Shown: piece by piece, positions 33,312-41,843 of the stretch | Layout of the letters: the number at the start of each line of letters is the position of its first letter | Numbering within the stretch: the first letter of the stretch is position 1 | Assembly: GCF_000379625.1 (NCBI RefSeq) | Contig: NZ_KB903220.1 | Coordinates: 98,629-145,732 of the forward strand | Direction: 5' to 3' | DNA from: Actinomycetospora chiangmaiensis DSM 45062 | GTDB lineage: Bacteria > Actinomycetota > Actinomycetes > Mycobacteriales > Pseudonocardiaceae | Length of the DNA stretch: 47,104 bases | Program-made: the position numbers and the translations under genes | Notes under the pieces: model-generated | Seen by the model: the letters and a program-made list of their open reading frames with translations, nothing else | The model's database searches: none | Told to the model about the DNA's origin: nothing

Positions 33312-34442
33312 TCAGGACGCGGCGGTGACCCGGTAGAGGCGCTGCGCCCCCCGGATGCCCTTGAACCGCCGCGGTGCGGCGACCCGCCACCGGAACTCGT
33401 GCTCGTCGCCGGTCCGGGCCACCACCGCGTCGTGGACGGCGGCCGTGACGACCACCTGGCCGGGACGGGCCGTCGTCGTGACCCGTGAGGCGAGGTTGAC
33501 CGGCGGGCCGAACCAGTCGCCGGCGTGCGGCACCCCGATCCCGTTCGCGATGCCGACCCGCACGTCCGGTCGCCCGTCGTCGGAGTCCGCCCAGCGGCGC
33601 GCCAGCTCGACGGCGGCCCGGACCAGGGCCGTCGTGTCGGATGACACCAGCATCACCGCGTCGCCGATCGTCTTCGCGAGGCGCACCGGGCGGGTGGCGA
33701 TGTCGGTGGCGCAGGCCGAGAGCTGCTCGGCCACCTCGGAGAGCTCGGCCGCGGAGACGTTCTCGCCGAGGTCGGTGAAGCCGACGAGGTCGGCGAAGCA
33801 CACCGTCACCTCCTGGGCGCCCTGCAGCCGCCCCGCCGTCGACTCCTCGATCGCGATGGCGTGCGAGCGGATGCGGTCGGCCAGCGCCACCGAGACGAGG
33901 TGGGTGAGGTGCAGCAGGTCCTGCTCGGCGATCCGGCGTGCCTCGATCGCGTATCGCAGCGCCATCTCCGGCTCGGGCTCGCCCGCCGCCAGCAGCGCCT
34001 CGCCGAGCAGCCCGCCCAGCGCGTCGGCCATGTTCAGCACACCGCGGCCGATCGCCCGGACGACCGGCATCATCTCGTCGTCGCTGAACCCGAGCGCCCG
34101 GTAGCGCTCGATGCGCTCGGCGATCTCGGCGTCCTCGTCGGTGTACATCTCCTCGTCGGGGTCGGTGGACACCGGCCGGCCCAGGGCGCGGAACCACTTC
34201 GAGACGACCTCCGGGTCCTGCCCGGTGTGCGCGCAGATCCCGGACATCGACCAGCCGTCCTCGGGGGCGAGCGTCCGCTCGATCAGCAGCAGGCCGAGGC
34301 GGTCACGCTCGATCGCCTCGCGCATCGTCTCGATGCCGACTCCGTCGCTCGCGAGCGCCGAGAGCACCTCCACCCGGATCCGGCGCTGGTCCCCGGTGAG
34401 GCCCTCGAGCAGGCCCGCGCGGTCGTAGTCCGTCTCCGCCAT
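33312..34442 (-). CDS. Class III adenylate cyclase with N-terminal Ad_Cy_reg-type regulatory domain
   Basis: A 376-residue cyclase resembling mycobacterial Rv1264/Rv2212. Residues about 1-195 are a helical autoregulatory domain (LLEGLTGDQRRIRVEVL, GYRALGFSDDEMMPVVRAIGRG-like region); residues 210-376 are the catalytic domain. Metal-binding D218 (CFADLVGFT) and D261 (IGDAVM), substrate K257 (AKTIGD), and transition-state N316 and R320 (PPVNLASRV) are all present, so it should form an active homodimer making cAMP. Rv1264-type enzymes are pH-responsive; that is only suggested here. Start ATG 34442 matches the family's N-terminus though no strong ribosome binding site is visible; a GTG about 55 nt earlier is possible. 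It is divergent from pptH. Confidence 0.88.
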   Translation of the reverse strand: MAETDYDRAGLLEGLTGDQRRIRVEVLSALASDGVGIETMREAIERDRLGLLLIERTLAPEDGWSMSGICAHTGQDPEVVSKWFRALGRPVSTDPDEEMYTDEDAEIAERIERYRALGFSDDEMMPVVRAIGRGVLNMADALGGLLGEALLAAGEPEPEMALRYAIEARRIAEQDLLHLTHLVSVALADRIRSHAIAIEESTAGRLQGAQEVTVCFADLVGFTDLGENVSAAELSEVAEQLSACATDIATRPVRLAKTIGDAVMLVSSDTTALVRAAVELARRWADSDDGRPDVRVGIANGIGVPHAGDWFGPPVNLASRVTTTARPGQVVVTAAVHDAVVARTGDEHEFRWRVAAPRRFKGIRGAQRLYRVTAAS

Positions 34443-34581
34443 CGCCGACCGCAGGCGTTGCGGGATCGGCAATGAGGTCAGGTGGCGCGGTGGCACGACC
34501 TCATCATGACGAATCGCGGCCCGCGCGGCGCGACTAGAGTGATCGTCCGATGGGAGACGTCGCGGAGCGGAGCTCGACACG

Positions 34582-35481
34582 ATGAGCGGTCCCGGTCTGC
34601 TCGCGACGAGCGACCTCCACGTCAACCGCGGCGACAACGAGGCGCTCGTCCGGGATCTGCGCCCGACCGACCCGGGCGACTGGCTGATCGTCGCGGGGGA
34701 CGTCGCCGACAAGGTGGCCGACGTCCGGTGGGCGCTGGCGCTGCTCGCCGACCGGTTCGAGCAGGTCATCTGGGTGCCCGGCAACCACGACCTGTGGACG
34801 CCGCCCGGCGACGACGTGCAGCTCGTCGGCCCCGCGCGCTACGAGCACCTCGTCGAGGTCTGCCGCTCGCTCGGGGTGCTGACCCCCGAGGACGAGTGGC
34901 CGGTGTTCGCGGGCCACCTGATCTGCCCGATGTTCCTGCTCTACGACTACTCGTGGCGCGTGCGCCCGGACATGGTCGGGCTCTCCGTCGAGGACGCGCT
35001 CGAGGTCGCCCGCGACGCCGGGGTCGTCTGCACCGACGAGTTCCTCATGGCGTCGCGTCCCCACGCGGGACCGGTGGCGTGGTGCGCGGAACGCCTCGCC
35101 GAGACCCGCCGCCGGCTCGCGGCGCGCCTGGGCGGGCTCCCGACGGTACTGGTCAACCACTGGCCGATGACCGAGCTCCCGCTGCGCGTCCTGCGCCACC
35201 CCGAGTTCTCGCTGTGGTGCGGCACCACCGAGACCGCCCGCTGGCACGTCGAGTACGACGCCGCCGTCGTGGTCTACGGCCACCTCCACGTCCCGCGCAC
35301 CACCTGGGAGGACGGGGTGCGCTTCGAGGAGGTGTCGGTCGGCTACCCCCGCGAGTGGCAGCGCCACGACCTGGTGCGCGGCCCGCTGCGCCGCATCCTC
35401 CCCGCCCCCGAGCCGCAGGTCCCCGACCCCTTCACCGCCTGGGCCATCGGCCACGGCGCCCGCTGGGAGTCGGTGCGGTGA
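34582..35481 (+). CDS. pptH: Metallophosphoesterase, PptH-like phosphopantetheinyl hydrolase
   Basis: A 299-residue calcineurin-like phosphoesterase with all five blocks: SDLHVNRGD, GDVADK, GNHDLW, VNHWPM and YGHLHVPR. Immediately downstream, overlapping by 4 nt, is a PptT-type phosphopantetheinyl transferase. In Mycobacterium tuberculosis the same pair is encoded by Rv2795c and Rv2794c, and PptH removes the phosphopantetheine that PptT installs on carrier proteins. The coupling strongly suggests the same opposing activity here. ATG 34582 is preceded by GGAGC about 11 nt away. Confidence 0.87.
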   Translation: MSGPGLLATSDLHVNRGDNEALVRDLRPTDPGDWLIVAGDVADKVADVRWALALLADRFEQVIWVPGNHDLWTPPGDDVQLVGPARYEHLVEVCRSLGVLTPEDEWPVFAGHLICPMFLLYDYSWRVRPDMVGLSVEDALEVARDAGVVCTDEFLMASRPHAGPVAWCAERLAETRRRLAARLGGLPTVLVNHWPMTELPLRVLRHPEFSLWCGTTETARWHVEYDAAVVVYGHLHVPRTTWEDGVRFEEVSVGYPREWQRHDLVRGPLRRILPAPEPQVPDPFTAWAIGHGARWESVR

Positions 35482-36143
35482 ACCCCCTGGCCGAGGTCCT
35501 GCCGGCCGCGGCCGTCACCGCCGTCCGCTTCGACGACGAGGGGTCCGGCCCGCTGCATCCGGCCGAGGAACCCGCCGTCGCGAAGGCCGTGGCCTCGCGC
35601 CGCGCGGAGTTCACCACCGCCCGCCGCTGCGCCCGGGAGGCCCTGGCGGCGCTCGGTGCCGCCGCCGACGCCGTGCCGGTGGGGGAGAAGCGGTCGCCGG
35701 TGTGGCCGCCCGGGGTGGTCGGGTCGATCACGCACACGCAGGGCTTCCGCGGCGCCGCCGTCGCCTGGTCGTCCGAGCTGCGCTCGCTGGGGGTGGACGC
35801 CGAGCAGCACGGGCCGCTGCCGGACGGGGTGCTCGACGCGGTGTCGGCCGCGGGGGAGCGGGCGGTCCTGGCCTCGCTCGCCGCGGCGCACCCCGACGTG
35901 CACTGGGACCGATTGCTGTTCTCGGCCAAGGAGTCGGTCTACAAGACGTGGTTCCCGCTGACCGGGCGCTGGCTCGGCTTCGAGGAGGCGTTCCTGACGC
36001 CGGGCCCCGACGGCACCTTCCGCGCGGAGCTGCTCGTGCCCGGCCCGGTCGTGGACGGCGTCACGGTGTCGGAGTTCCGGGGGCGCTGGACGGTCGCGGG
36101 GCGGCACGTCGTCACCGCGATCGCACTGGAGCCGCCCGGCTGA
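35478..36143 (+). CDS. pptT: 4'-phosphopantetheinyl transferase, PptT/Sfp type
   Basis: A 221-residue transferase that attaches the CoA-derived phosphopantetheine arm to acyl and peptidyl carrier proteins. GSITHTQGF binds CoA, LGVDAEQH supplies Mg-binding Asp and Glu, and LFSAKESVYKTWFPLTGRWLGFEEA is the (W/F)(S/C)xKE(A/S)xxK signature. Starts at GTG 35478 overlapping the pptH stop (GTGA). Essential in mycolic-acid bacteria and needed for polyketide and nonribosomal peptide synthesis. Confidence 0.93.
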   Translation: MNPLAEVLPAAAVTAVRFDDEGSGPLHPAEEPAVAKAVASRRAEFTTARRCAREALAALGAAADAVPVGEKRSPVWPPGVVGSITHTQGFRGAAVAWSSELRSLGVDAEQHGPLPDGVLDAVSAAGERAVLASLAAAHPDVHWDRLLFSAKESVYKTWFPLTGRWLGFEEAFLTPGPDGTFRAELLVPGPVVDGVTVSEFRGRWTVAGRHVVTAIALEPPG

Positions 36144-36254
36144 CCGTCGCGGTCCCCGCCGCGAGGGTGAACGTGAGGCAGGGCGCGAGGCGCTCAGGTG
36201 TGCCTGGTGTGACTCTTGGCGAGCGGGCCGGGGCCGGCTTCGCCGCGGGCCCCT

Positions 36255-39107
36255 TCAGCCCGCGCGGAACTCCCCGGTGGGCTCCGACGGGGCGTCGTCC
36301 TCGCCGTCCGCGGGCTCCCCGTCCCGGTCGTCGGGCACCGCCTGCGGCGGCGGGTACGACGGATTCAGCGTCACCGTGCGGGTCGCGCCGATGCCGCGGT
36401 AGCGGGCCGGGGTGCACGTGAGCACCACGACCTGGTGCGACGACCCGGCCGCCGCGGCCCCGAACACGGCCGCCAGCCGTTCCAGCCGGCCCGGGTCGGA
36501 GTGCCCGAGCGCGTCGTCGATGAGGACCGGCACCCCGTCCTCGGCGTCGACCAGGGCGGCCACCGCCAACCGGGCGCACAGCCCGAGCTGTTCCTTCGCC
36601 CCGGTGGACAGCGCGTCGAACGGGACGGTCACCCCGTTCAGGGTGCGCGAGACGATCCGCAGCGCCGGGTCGACCTCGAGCGCCAGCGTCGGCCCGAACA
36701 CGATCCGCGCCAACCGTTCGACCTCGCGCCGGAACGGGGCCACGTACGCCCGCCGCACCTCGTCGCGTCGCCGCGCGAGGGTCTCGTGCAGCCGCAGCGC
36801 CGCCGCGGCACGACGGGACACCGAGGCGTGCTCGCGCTCCGCGGCCGCGAGCTCCGTCCGGGCGGCCGCCAGCCGGTCGTGCCGGCCCTCCCCGCCCGCG
36901 ACCTGCAGGCGTCCGGTGACCTCGGCACGGCGGCGCTCCACGTCGGCCGTCCGCTCGGCGAGCGAGTCGACCGCGCGCTTGGCCGTCGCGTAGAGCGCCT
37001 CCACCGTGGTGGGGTCGTCCGCCGCCAGCGCCGCGGCCCGCTGCTCGTGGTCGGCCTCGTAGCGGCGGGCCCGCGCGAGCGCGTCGGTGGCGGCCGCGGC
37101 CAGCGCCTCGTCGCCGTGCTCCGCACGGGCGTCCCGCAGCTCGGCGGCGCGCCGGTCGGCCTCGGCCCGGGCGACGGCCAGGGCGGTGCGGGCCGCCACG
37201 ACCTCCGCCCCCGCGCCGGTCACCGACGCGTCGAGGCGGCGCCACGCGTCCTCGGCGGCCCGGGCCGCCCGGTGGGCCTCGTCGGCGACGTCGAGGGTGC
37301 GCACCGCCTCGACCCGCAGCGGTTCGAGGTCCTCGGGCTCCGGGTCGGCGGGCGCGTCGTCGAGCAGCCCGGCCTCCTCGAACAGCCCCGGCTCGTCCGG
37401 CGCCGGCCGTCGCGTCCCGCGCTTCCGGACGGCCGAGGGCTCCGGGACGGCCTCGGTGGGCACCCGCTCGGCGAGCGTGGCGATCGCTGCGCGCACCTCG
37501 TCGAGAGTGCGGCCGCCGAGCTCCCGCTCCACCACGGCCGCGAGCTCGCGCACCCGGGCGGCCGCCTCACCGGCCGCCCGCAGGGCGGTGCGGGCGGCGG
37601 CGACGTCGGCCACCCCCAGGGCGGTGCACGCCTCGTCCCGCGCGGCGCGGGCGTCCGCGGCCCGCCGTCGTGCGGCCTCGCCGTCACGGCCCGGCCGCAC
37701 CGTCATCCGGACCGCGCCCGGGACGTCGATGGTCACGGCGTCCGCGACCGGCAGCGTCGTGGTCTCCCCGGCGGCGACGTCGCGGCCGGTGCCGTCGACG
37801 GCCAGCGTCGTGTGGTCGGCGATCCCGGTGAGCTCCACCGTGGCGGCGCCGGCCGCGAGCTCGGCCTCCGCCTGGACGACGGCCCGGTCGAGCCGTTCCA
37901 GCCGCTCGACCGCGGCCCCGTCCGCGCAGGGCCCGGCCGCCGCGCGCGCCGCCTCCCGGCGGGCCTCCTCGGCGGTCTCGGCCCGCCGCAGCCGCCCGCG
38001 CAGCTCGGCGAGCTCCGCCCGGTCGCGGGCCAGGGTGAGGGCCGTCGCCGCGGTCCGGGCGGCGGCGGTGGCCGCGTCGGACGCCGCGCGTGCGCGGTCG
38101 GCCTCGGCCCGGCGCTCCGCGAGGTCCTCCCGCCGGGCGAGGTCGCCGGTCTCGAGGCCCGCCAGCACCTGCTGCGCCTGCTCTGCGGCGTGCTCCGCGA
38201 CGTCGGCCGCCGCGACGAGGCGGGCGCGGGCGTCCTGCCGCTCGGTGGCGCGGCTCGCCCGTTCCCGGGCGGCCTCCGCCCGTTCCGCGCTGGTGGCGAC
38301 CTCCTGCTGCCGGGCCTGCAGGGCCGACCAGCGGTCCTCCAGTTCACGCACCCGGTCGTTCTGCGCCCGCCGCTCGGCGGCCAGCCCGGTCGTCTCGCGG
38401 TCGAGGTCGGCGCGCAGGTCGACGTCGCGCTCCACCTCGGACACGGCGGCCGCCGCGGTGTCGGCCTCGGCCCGGGCCGCCGCGACCCGCTCGGCGGCCT
38501 CCCGCAGCGGACCGACCGGACGACCGTGCCCGCCGTGGTAGCGCCGGACCTCCGCGAGCGCCCGCTCCACGAGTCCCTCGGCGGCGGCGTCCGCGGCCGG
38601 TCCGAGGGCGTCGGGGCCGCTCCCGCCCGCCGCCCGGTCGAGCGCGCGGGTCAGTGCGTCGTGCCCGCCGAGGTCGGCCTGCCCCAGCGGGGTGTGCTGC
38701 TCCACGCGCAGCGCGAGCCAGAGATCCCGGTCCATCGTCTCGTCGAGGATCGCCAGCAGGCGGTCGTGCGCCTCGCGGCCGGTGAGCTGCTCGGTCGCCG
38801 GGCCCGTGACGGTGAGCTCGGTGAGCCGGCGTCGCAGCCACCGCTTCCGGTACACGACGCGGTAGGGCCCGGTGACGAACTCGGCCTCCACCTCGGGCCC
38901 GGCGTCGCGCCCCGAGGGCGCGGCGGCCCGGACCGGCGAGGCCTTCGAGTCGTCGCGGAAGTCGATGAGCAGGTCGAGCGCGACGACGGTCGAGGTCTTC
39001 CCGACCTCGTTCTCGCCCTCGAGCACGGTGACGCCGGACTCGGCGAGGTGGACCTCGCGGTCGTGCACCCCGCGGAAGTCGCGCAGGCGGATCCGGAGCA
39101 GCCTCAC
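36255..39107 (-). CDS. SbcC/YhaN-like SMC-type ATPase
   Basis: A 950-residue ATPase. The Walker A loop lies at residues 31-38 (GENEVGKT), the ABC signature LSTGAKEQLGL near residue 830 and Walker B VLIDDALGHSD near 860. Between them is an Ala/Glu/Arg-rich coiled coil split by a central globular insert around residues 400-480; a zinc-hook CxxC is not evident. The 34-residue acidic C-terminal tail is low complexity. It would form a nuclease complex with the metallophosphoesterase whose stop overlaps its GTG start (GTGA), processing DNA ends. The absence of the zinc hook makes it more YhaN-like than Rad50/SbcC-like. Confidence 0.85.
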   Translation of the reverse strand: MRLLRIRLRDFRGVHDREVHLAESGVTVLEGENEVGKTSTVVALDLLIDFRDDSKASPVRAAAPSGRDAGPEVEAEFVTGPYRVVYRKRWLRRRLTELTVTGPATEQLTGREAHDRLLAILDETMDRDLWLALRVEQHTPLGQADLGGHDALTRALDRAAGGSGPDALGPAADAAAEGLVERALAEVRRYHGGHGRPVGPLREAAERVAAARAEADTAAAAVSEVERDVDLRADLDRETTGLAAERRAQNDRVRELEDRWSALQARQQEVATSAERAEAARERASRATERQDARARLVAAADVAEHAAEQAQQVLAGLETGDLARREDLAERRAEADRARAASDAATAAARTAATALTLARDRAELAELRGRLRRAETAEEARREAARAAAGPCADGAAVERLERLDRAVVQAEAELAAGAATVELTGIADHTTLAVDGTGRDVAAGETTTLPVADAVTIDVPGAVRMTVRPGRDGEAARRRAADARAARDEACTALGVADVAAARTALRAAGEAAARVRELAAVVERELGGRTLDEVRAAIATLAERVPTEAVPEPSAVRKRGTRRPAPDEPGLFEEAGLLDDAPADPEPEDLEPLRVEAVRTLDVADEAHRAARAAEDAWRRLDASVTGAGAEVVAARTALAVARAEADRRAAELRDARAEHGDEALAAAATDALARARRYEADHEQRAAALAADDPTTVEALYATAKRAVDSLAERTADVERRRAEVTGRLQVAGGEGRHDRLAAARTELAAAEREHASVSRRAAAALRLHETLARRRDEVRRAYVAPFRREVERLARIVFGPTLALEVDPALRIVSRTLNGVTVPFDALSTGAKEQLGLCARLAVAALVDAEDGVPVLIDDALGHSDPGRLERLAAVFGAAAAGSSHQVVVLTCTPARYRGIGATRTVTLNPSYPPPQAVPDDRDGEPADGEDDAPSEPTGEFRAG

Positions 39108-40249
39108 CGTGCCACCGCCAACCGGTGCAGCAGCGCGAGGGCGTCGAGCGCCACCGGGTCCGCGGTGTCCCGGGCCGCGTCGGCGAGCTCGCGGGCCGCC
39201 TCGGCCGCGAACCCCGTCAGCCCGAGCGCCTCGACGTCCGCGTCGTCGGGGCGGACCGCCACGGCCGACGTGTCGACCTCCAGCGCCGCGAACACCGGGC
39301 CGTGCGCCTCGGTGATCTCGTCGAGACGGGCGCGCTGGCGCAGCGTCACCGTCCCCTCGACGGCCAGCCGCAACGCCGTGCGCTCCGGGGCGTCGAGCGC
39401 GTCGAGCCGGGCGTCGAGCGCCGCCAGGTCCTCGTCGGTGTCGACCACGGCCTGCTCGCGGGTGAACGCCCACCGGCCGACCCGGACCGGGCGCACCGAC
39501 GCGGCGCCGTCGGCCCCCACGTCCACGACGAGGACGTTCCCCGGGTCGGTCTCCTCGTGCGAGGTGACCTCCGGGGCGCCGGAGTAGCCGATCCGCGGCT
39601 CGCCGTGCAGCTGCCAGGTGGAGTGCCGGTCGCCCAGCGCGACGTAGTGGATCCGCCCGTCGGCGAGCGCGGCCCGGCACTCCGCCGTGCGGATCACGGC
39701 CGGGTTCTGGTCGTCCGGGCTCAGCACGTCGACCGCACCGTGCCCGGCGAGCACCCGGACCACGCCCTCGGGGGCCGGCTCGAGGGCGCGCAGCCGGTCG
39801 GCCACGAGGTCGGACAGCGGGCGCTTCGTGGCCCACGGCGCGGCCACCACCTCGATCCCCGGCGCCACCTCGTGCACCCCGGGCGTGTCGAGCACCGTCA
39901 CGTGCGGCGGGCACCGGCGTGTGAAGTCGGCCCGGCGCATCACCAGCGACGCATCGGCCGGATCGTGGTTCCCGGGCAGGAGCAGCACCGGCGCCGTGAA
40001 CGACCGCAGCGCCTCGCACGCGCGGCCCACCACATCGGGCCCGACGAGGTTCGACTCGAACACGTCCCCGCACACCACGACGAAGGCCGCGCCCTCGTCG
40101 GCCGCGACCCGCCCGAGGGCGGCGACCGCGTCGAGGCGGGCCTGGGCGAACCGTGCCTGCGCCTCACCGACCGCCTGCCCGACCCGACCCGCGCCGAGGA
40201 ACCGCCGGGTCATCCCCAGCTGCCAGTCGGCGGTGTGGACGAAGCGCAT
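39104..40249 (-). CDS. SbcD/YhaO-like DNA repair metallophosphoesterase
   Basis: A 381-residue Mre11-type nuclease: HTADWQLG, GDVFES, LLPGNHDPAD, LAGHG and ALGDRHST are the five phosphoesterase blocks, with a C-terminal capping region of about 130 residues. With the overlapping downstream ATPase gene it should form an exonuclease/endonuclease complex at DNA ends. ATG 40249 is supported by GGGAGG about 6 nt upstream and removes a spurious 33-residue extension. Confidence 0.88.
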   Translation of the reverse strand: MRFVHTADWQLGMTRRFLGAGRVGQAVGEAQARFAQARLDAVAALGRVAADEGAAFVVVCGDVFESNLVGPDVVGRACEALRSFTAPVLLLPGNHDPADASLVMRRADFTRRCPPHVTVLDTPGVHEVAPGIEVVAAPWATKRPLSDLVADRLRALEPAPEGVVRVLAGHGAVDVLSPDDQNPAVIRTAECRAALADGRIHYVALGDRHSTWQLHGEPRIGYSGAPEVTSHEETDPGNVLVVDVGADGAASVRPVRVGRWAFTREQAVVDTDEDLAALDARLDALDAPERTALRLAVEGTVTLRQRARLDEITEAHGPVFAALEVDTSAVAVRPDDADVEALGLTGFAAEAARELADAARDTADPVALDALALLHRLAVAR

Positions 40250-40348
40250 GCTCACCTCCCCGCACGAGCACCGTAGGCCGCGCGGCCGGAGGCCCTCCCA
40301 CCGACACCCCGCGCCGACCATGATCAGGAGAGCACAGGGGTCCGACAC

Positions 40349-40891
40349 TCACGCCAGGGCGTCGAGCTCCAGCGTCACGCCGAGCTGCAACGCCGCCGTC
40401 CCGCGGTGCACCGCGACCTGCCGGTACGCCCCGTCCACCAGCGCGAACTCGGTCAGCTCCACCGGCGGACCCGGGTCGACCACGAGGTAGGTCGGGATCC
40501 CGGCGTCGGCGTCCTCGTGGAGCTTGACGATCCGGTCGAGCCGACGACTGCCGGGGGAGATGACCTCGACCGCGGCGAGGACCTCGTCCGCCGTCCACCG
40601 CGGCACGGTCACGGAGATGTCCGGCCGGACCAGGACGACGTCGGGCGCCCGCACGGTGGCGGCGGCCGCGTCGTCGATCACGACCTCGACCTCGGAGAAG
40701 GCTTCCCACCGTCCTCCGGCGCCGTCGTCGAGTTGCGTGAGGAGGCGCTTCACGATGCGGTGGTGGACGGGGAGCGGCTTCGGGGCCACCAGCAGGACCC
40801 CTTCGGCCAGCTCCATCTGCCGACCGGAGTCCTCGGGGAGCGCGTCCCACTGCGCCAGGTCGAGGAGGTGGCCGGGATCGACGATGGACAT
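40349..40891 (-). CDS. Uma2 family (DUF820) restriction-endonuclease-fold protein
   Basis: A 180-residue protein with the PD-(D/E)xK-like core of the Uma2 family: ELAEGVLLVAPKPLPVHHRIV at the start, APDVVLVRPD with the catalytic Asp, AAVEVISPGSRRLDRIVKLHEDADAGIPTYLVVDP containing the E-V-I acidic position and a lysine. Nuclease activity is predicted but unproven for the family. It lies 99 nt upstream of the SbcD-like gene on the same strand, possibly the same transcript. Confidence 0.87.
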   Translation of the reverse strand: MSIVDPGHLLDLAQWDALPEDSGRQMELAEGVLLVAPKPLPVHHRIVKRLLTQLDDGAGGRWEAFSEVEVVIDDAAAATVRAPDVVLVRPDISVTVPRWTADEVLAAVEVISPGSRRLDRIVKLHEDADAGIPTYLVVDPGPPVELTEFALVDGAYRQVAVHRGTAALQLGVTLELDALA

Positions 40892-40984
40892 GAGGCTCAC
40901 ACTCCCTCGTGCCGGGTCGAGCTTCGCTTCGTCTCCCGCTGACGTAGCCCAGCCTGGAACGGTTCCACCTGGCAGGGTCGGCGC

Positions 40985-41782
40985 GTGACCTCCCCGATCC
41001 GCGTCGAGACCGGCACCGACCCCGCCCTCGCGGTGGTGACGATCGACCACCCGCCGCTGAACCTGTACGACCGCGCGATGCACACGGCGCTCGCCGAGGC
41101 CGTCACGCAGCTCGAGGCCGCGCACCCACGGGCCGCGCTGTTCCGGGCCGAGGGCAAGGTCGTCAGCGGCGGCGTCGACGTCCGCGACTCGTTCCTGCCG
41201 ATCGCGCAGGCGGGCGACGTCGAGGCAGGCACCCGCTACTTCGCCGAGCTCCTCGAGCTGGGGGAGCGGGTCCACCGCCTCCCGTTCCCGACCGTCTTCG
41301 CGGCCCACGGCCTCACCCTCACCTGGGCGTTCGAGCTGGCCCTGGCCTGCGACCTCATCGTCGCCGGCAAGTCCGCGAGCTTCGGGCTCATCGAGGCCAC
41401 GGTCGGACTCACCCCGGCGATGGGCGGCACGCAACGGCTCGCGCAGCGGTGCGGGCAGGGCCGCGCGAAGTACTTCGTCATGACGGCGGGTCGCTTCGCC
41501 GCGGCGGAGATGGAGCGCTGGGGCGCCGTCGACCGGGTGGTTCCCGACGACGAGCTCGACGGTTCCGCGCGCACGCTCGCGCAGCAGCTCGCCGTGGGCC
41601 CGACGGCGGCCCACGCGGCCACCAAGGAGATCCTCGCGTCGCTGGCCGACGCCGGGCTCGACACCGCCAACGCCCGCACCGCCGGGATCGCGGGGAAGCT
41701 CTTCGGGACCGCCGACCTGCGCGGGGCGATGGACTCCTTCGTCGAGCGCGGCCACGGGAAGGCGACGTTCGAGGGTGCCTGA
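40985..41782 (+). CDS. Enoyl-CoA hydratase/isomerase (crotonase) family protein
   Basis: A 265-residue crotonase-fold protein: VVTIDHPPLNLYDRAM, EGKVVSGGVDV (oxyanion-hole loop), ALACDLIVAGKSASFGLIEATVGLTPAMGGTQRL. The glutamate of the GLIEATVGL segment fits one catalytic position; the second Glu position typical of hydratases is less clear, so isomerase or another crotonase activity is possible. Starts at GTG 40985, divergent from the Uma2 gene. A perfect hairpin follows 6 nt after its stop. Confidence 0.85.
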   Translation: MTSPIRVETGTDPALAVVTIDHPPLNLYDRAMHTALAEAVTQLEAAHPRAALFRAEGKVVSGGVDVRDSFLPIAQAGDVEAGTRYFAELLELGERVHRLPFPTVFAAHGLTLTWAFELALACDLIVAGKSASFGLIEATVGLTPAMGGTQRLAQRCGQGRAKYFVMTAGRFAAAEMERWGAVDRVVPDDELDGSARTLAQQLAVGPTAAHAATKEILASLADAGLDTANARTAGIAGKLFGTADLRGAMDSFVERGHGKATFEGA

Positions 41783-41788
41783 CGGCTT

Positions 41789-41828
41789 GTGAGTACTTCT
41801 CCGTGCTCCGGCACGGAGAAGTACTCAC
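41789..41828. terminator. Perfect 18-bp, 40-nt hairpin between convergent genes
   Basis: GTGAGTACTTCTCCGTGC (41789-41806), loop TCCG, and GCACGGAGAAGTACTCAC (41811-41828) are perfectly complementary. It separates the convergent crotonase and PhoD genes and likely terminates both. It shares total length and the GTGAG...CTCAC ends with the hairpin at 14537-14576, though the inner sequence differs. Confidence 0.82.
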
Positions 41829-41843
41829 GGGCGCGGAGCGCAC

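Noticed and set aside
33089..33328. Possible small protein with PSEPSEPSEP tail
   Set aside because: It spans a terminator-like hairpin and the 9-nt tandem repeats, has poor codon use and no ribosome binding site.
36216..39587. Plus-strand open frame of over 1100 codons opposite the SbcC-like gene
   Set aside because: No domain, biased Arg/Gly/Val composition; the minus strand has Walker A, signature and Walker B motifs.
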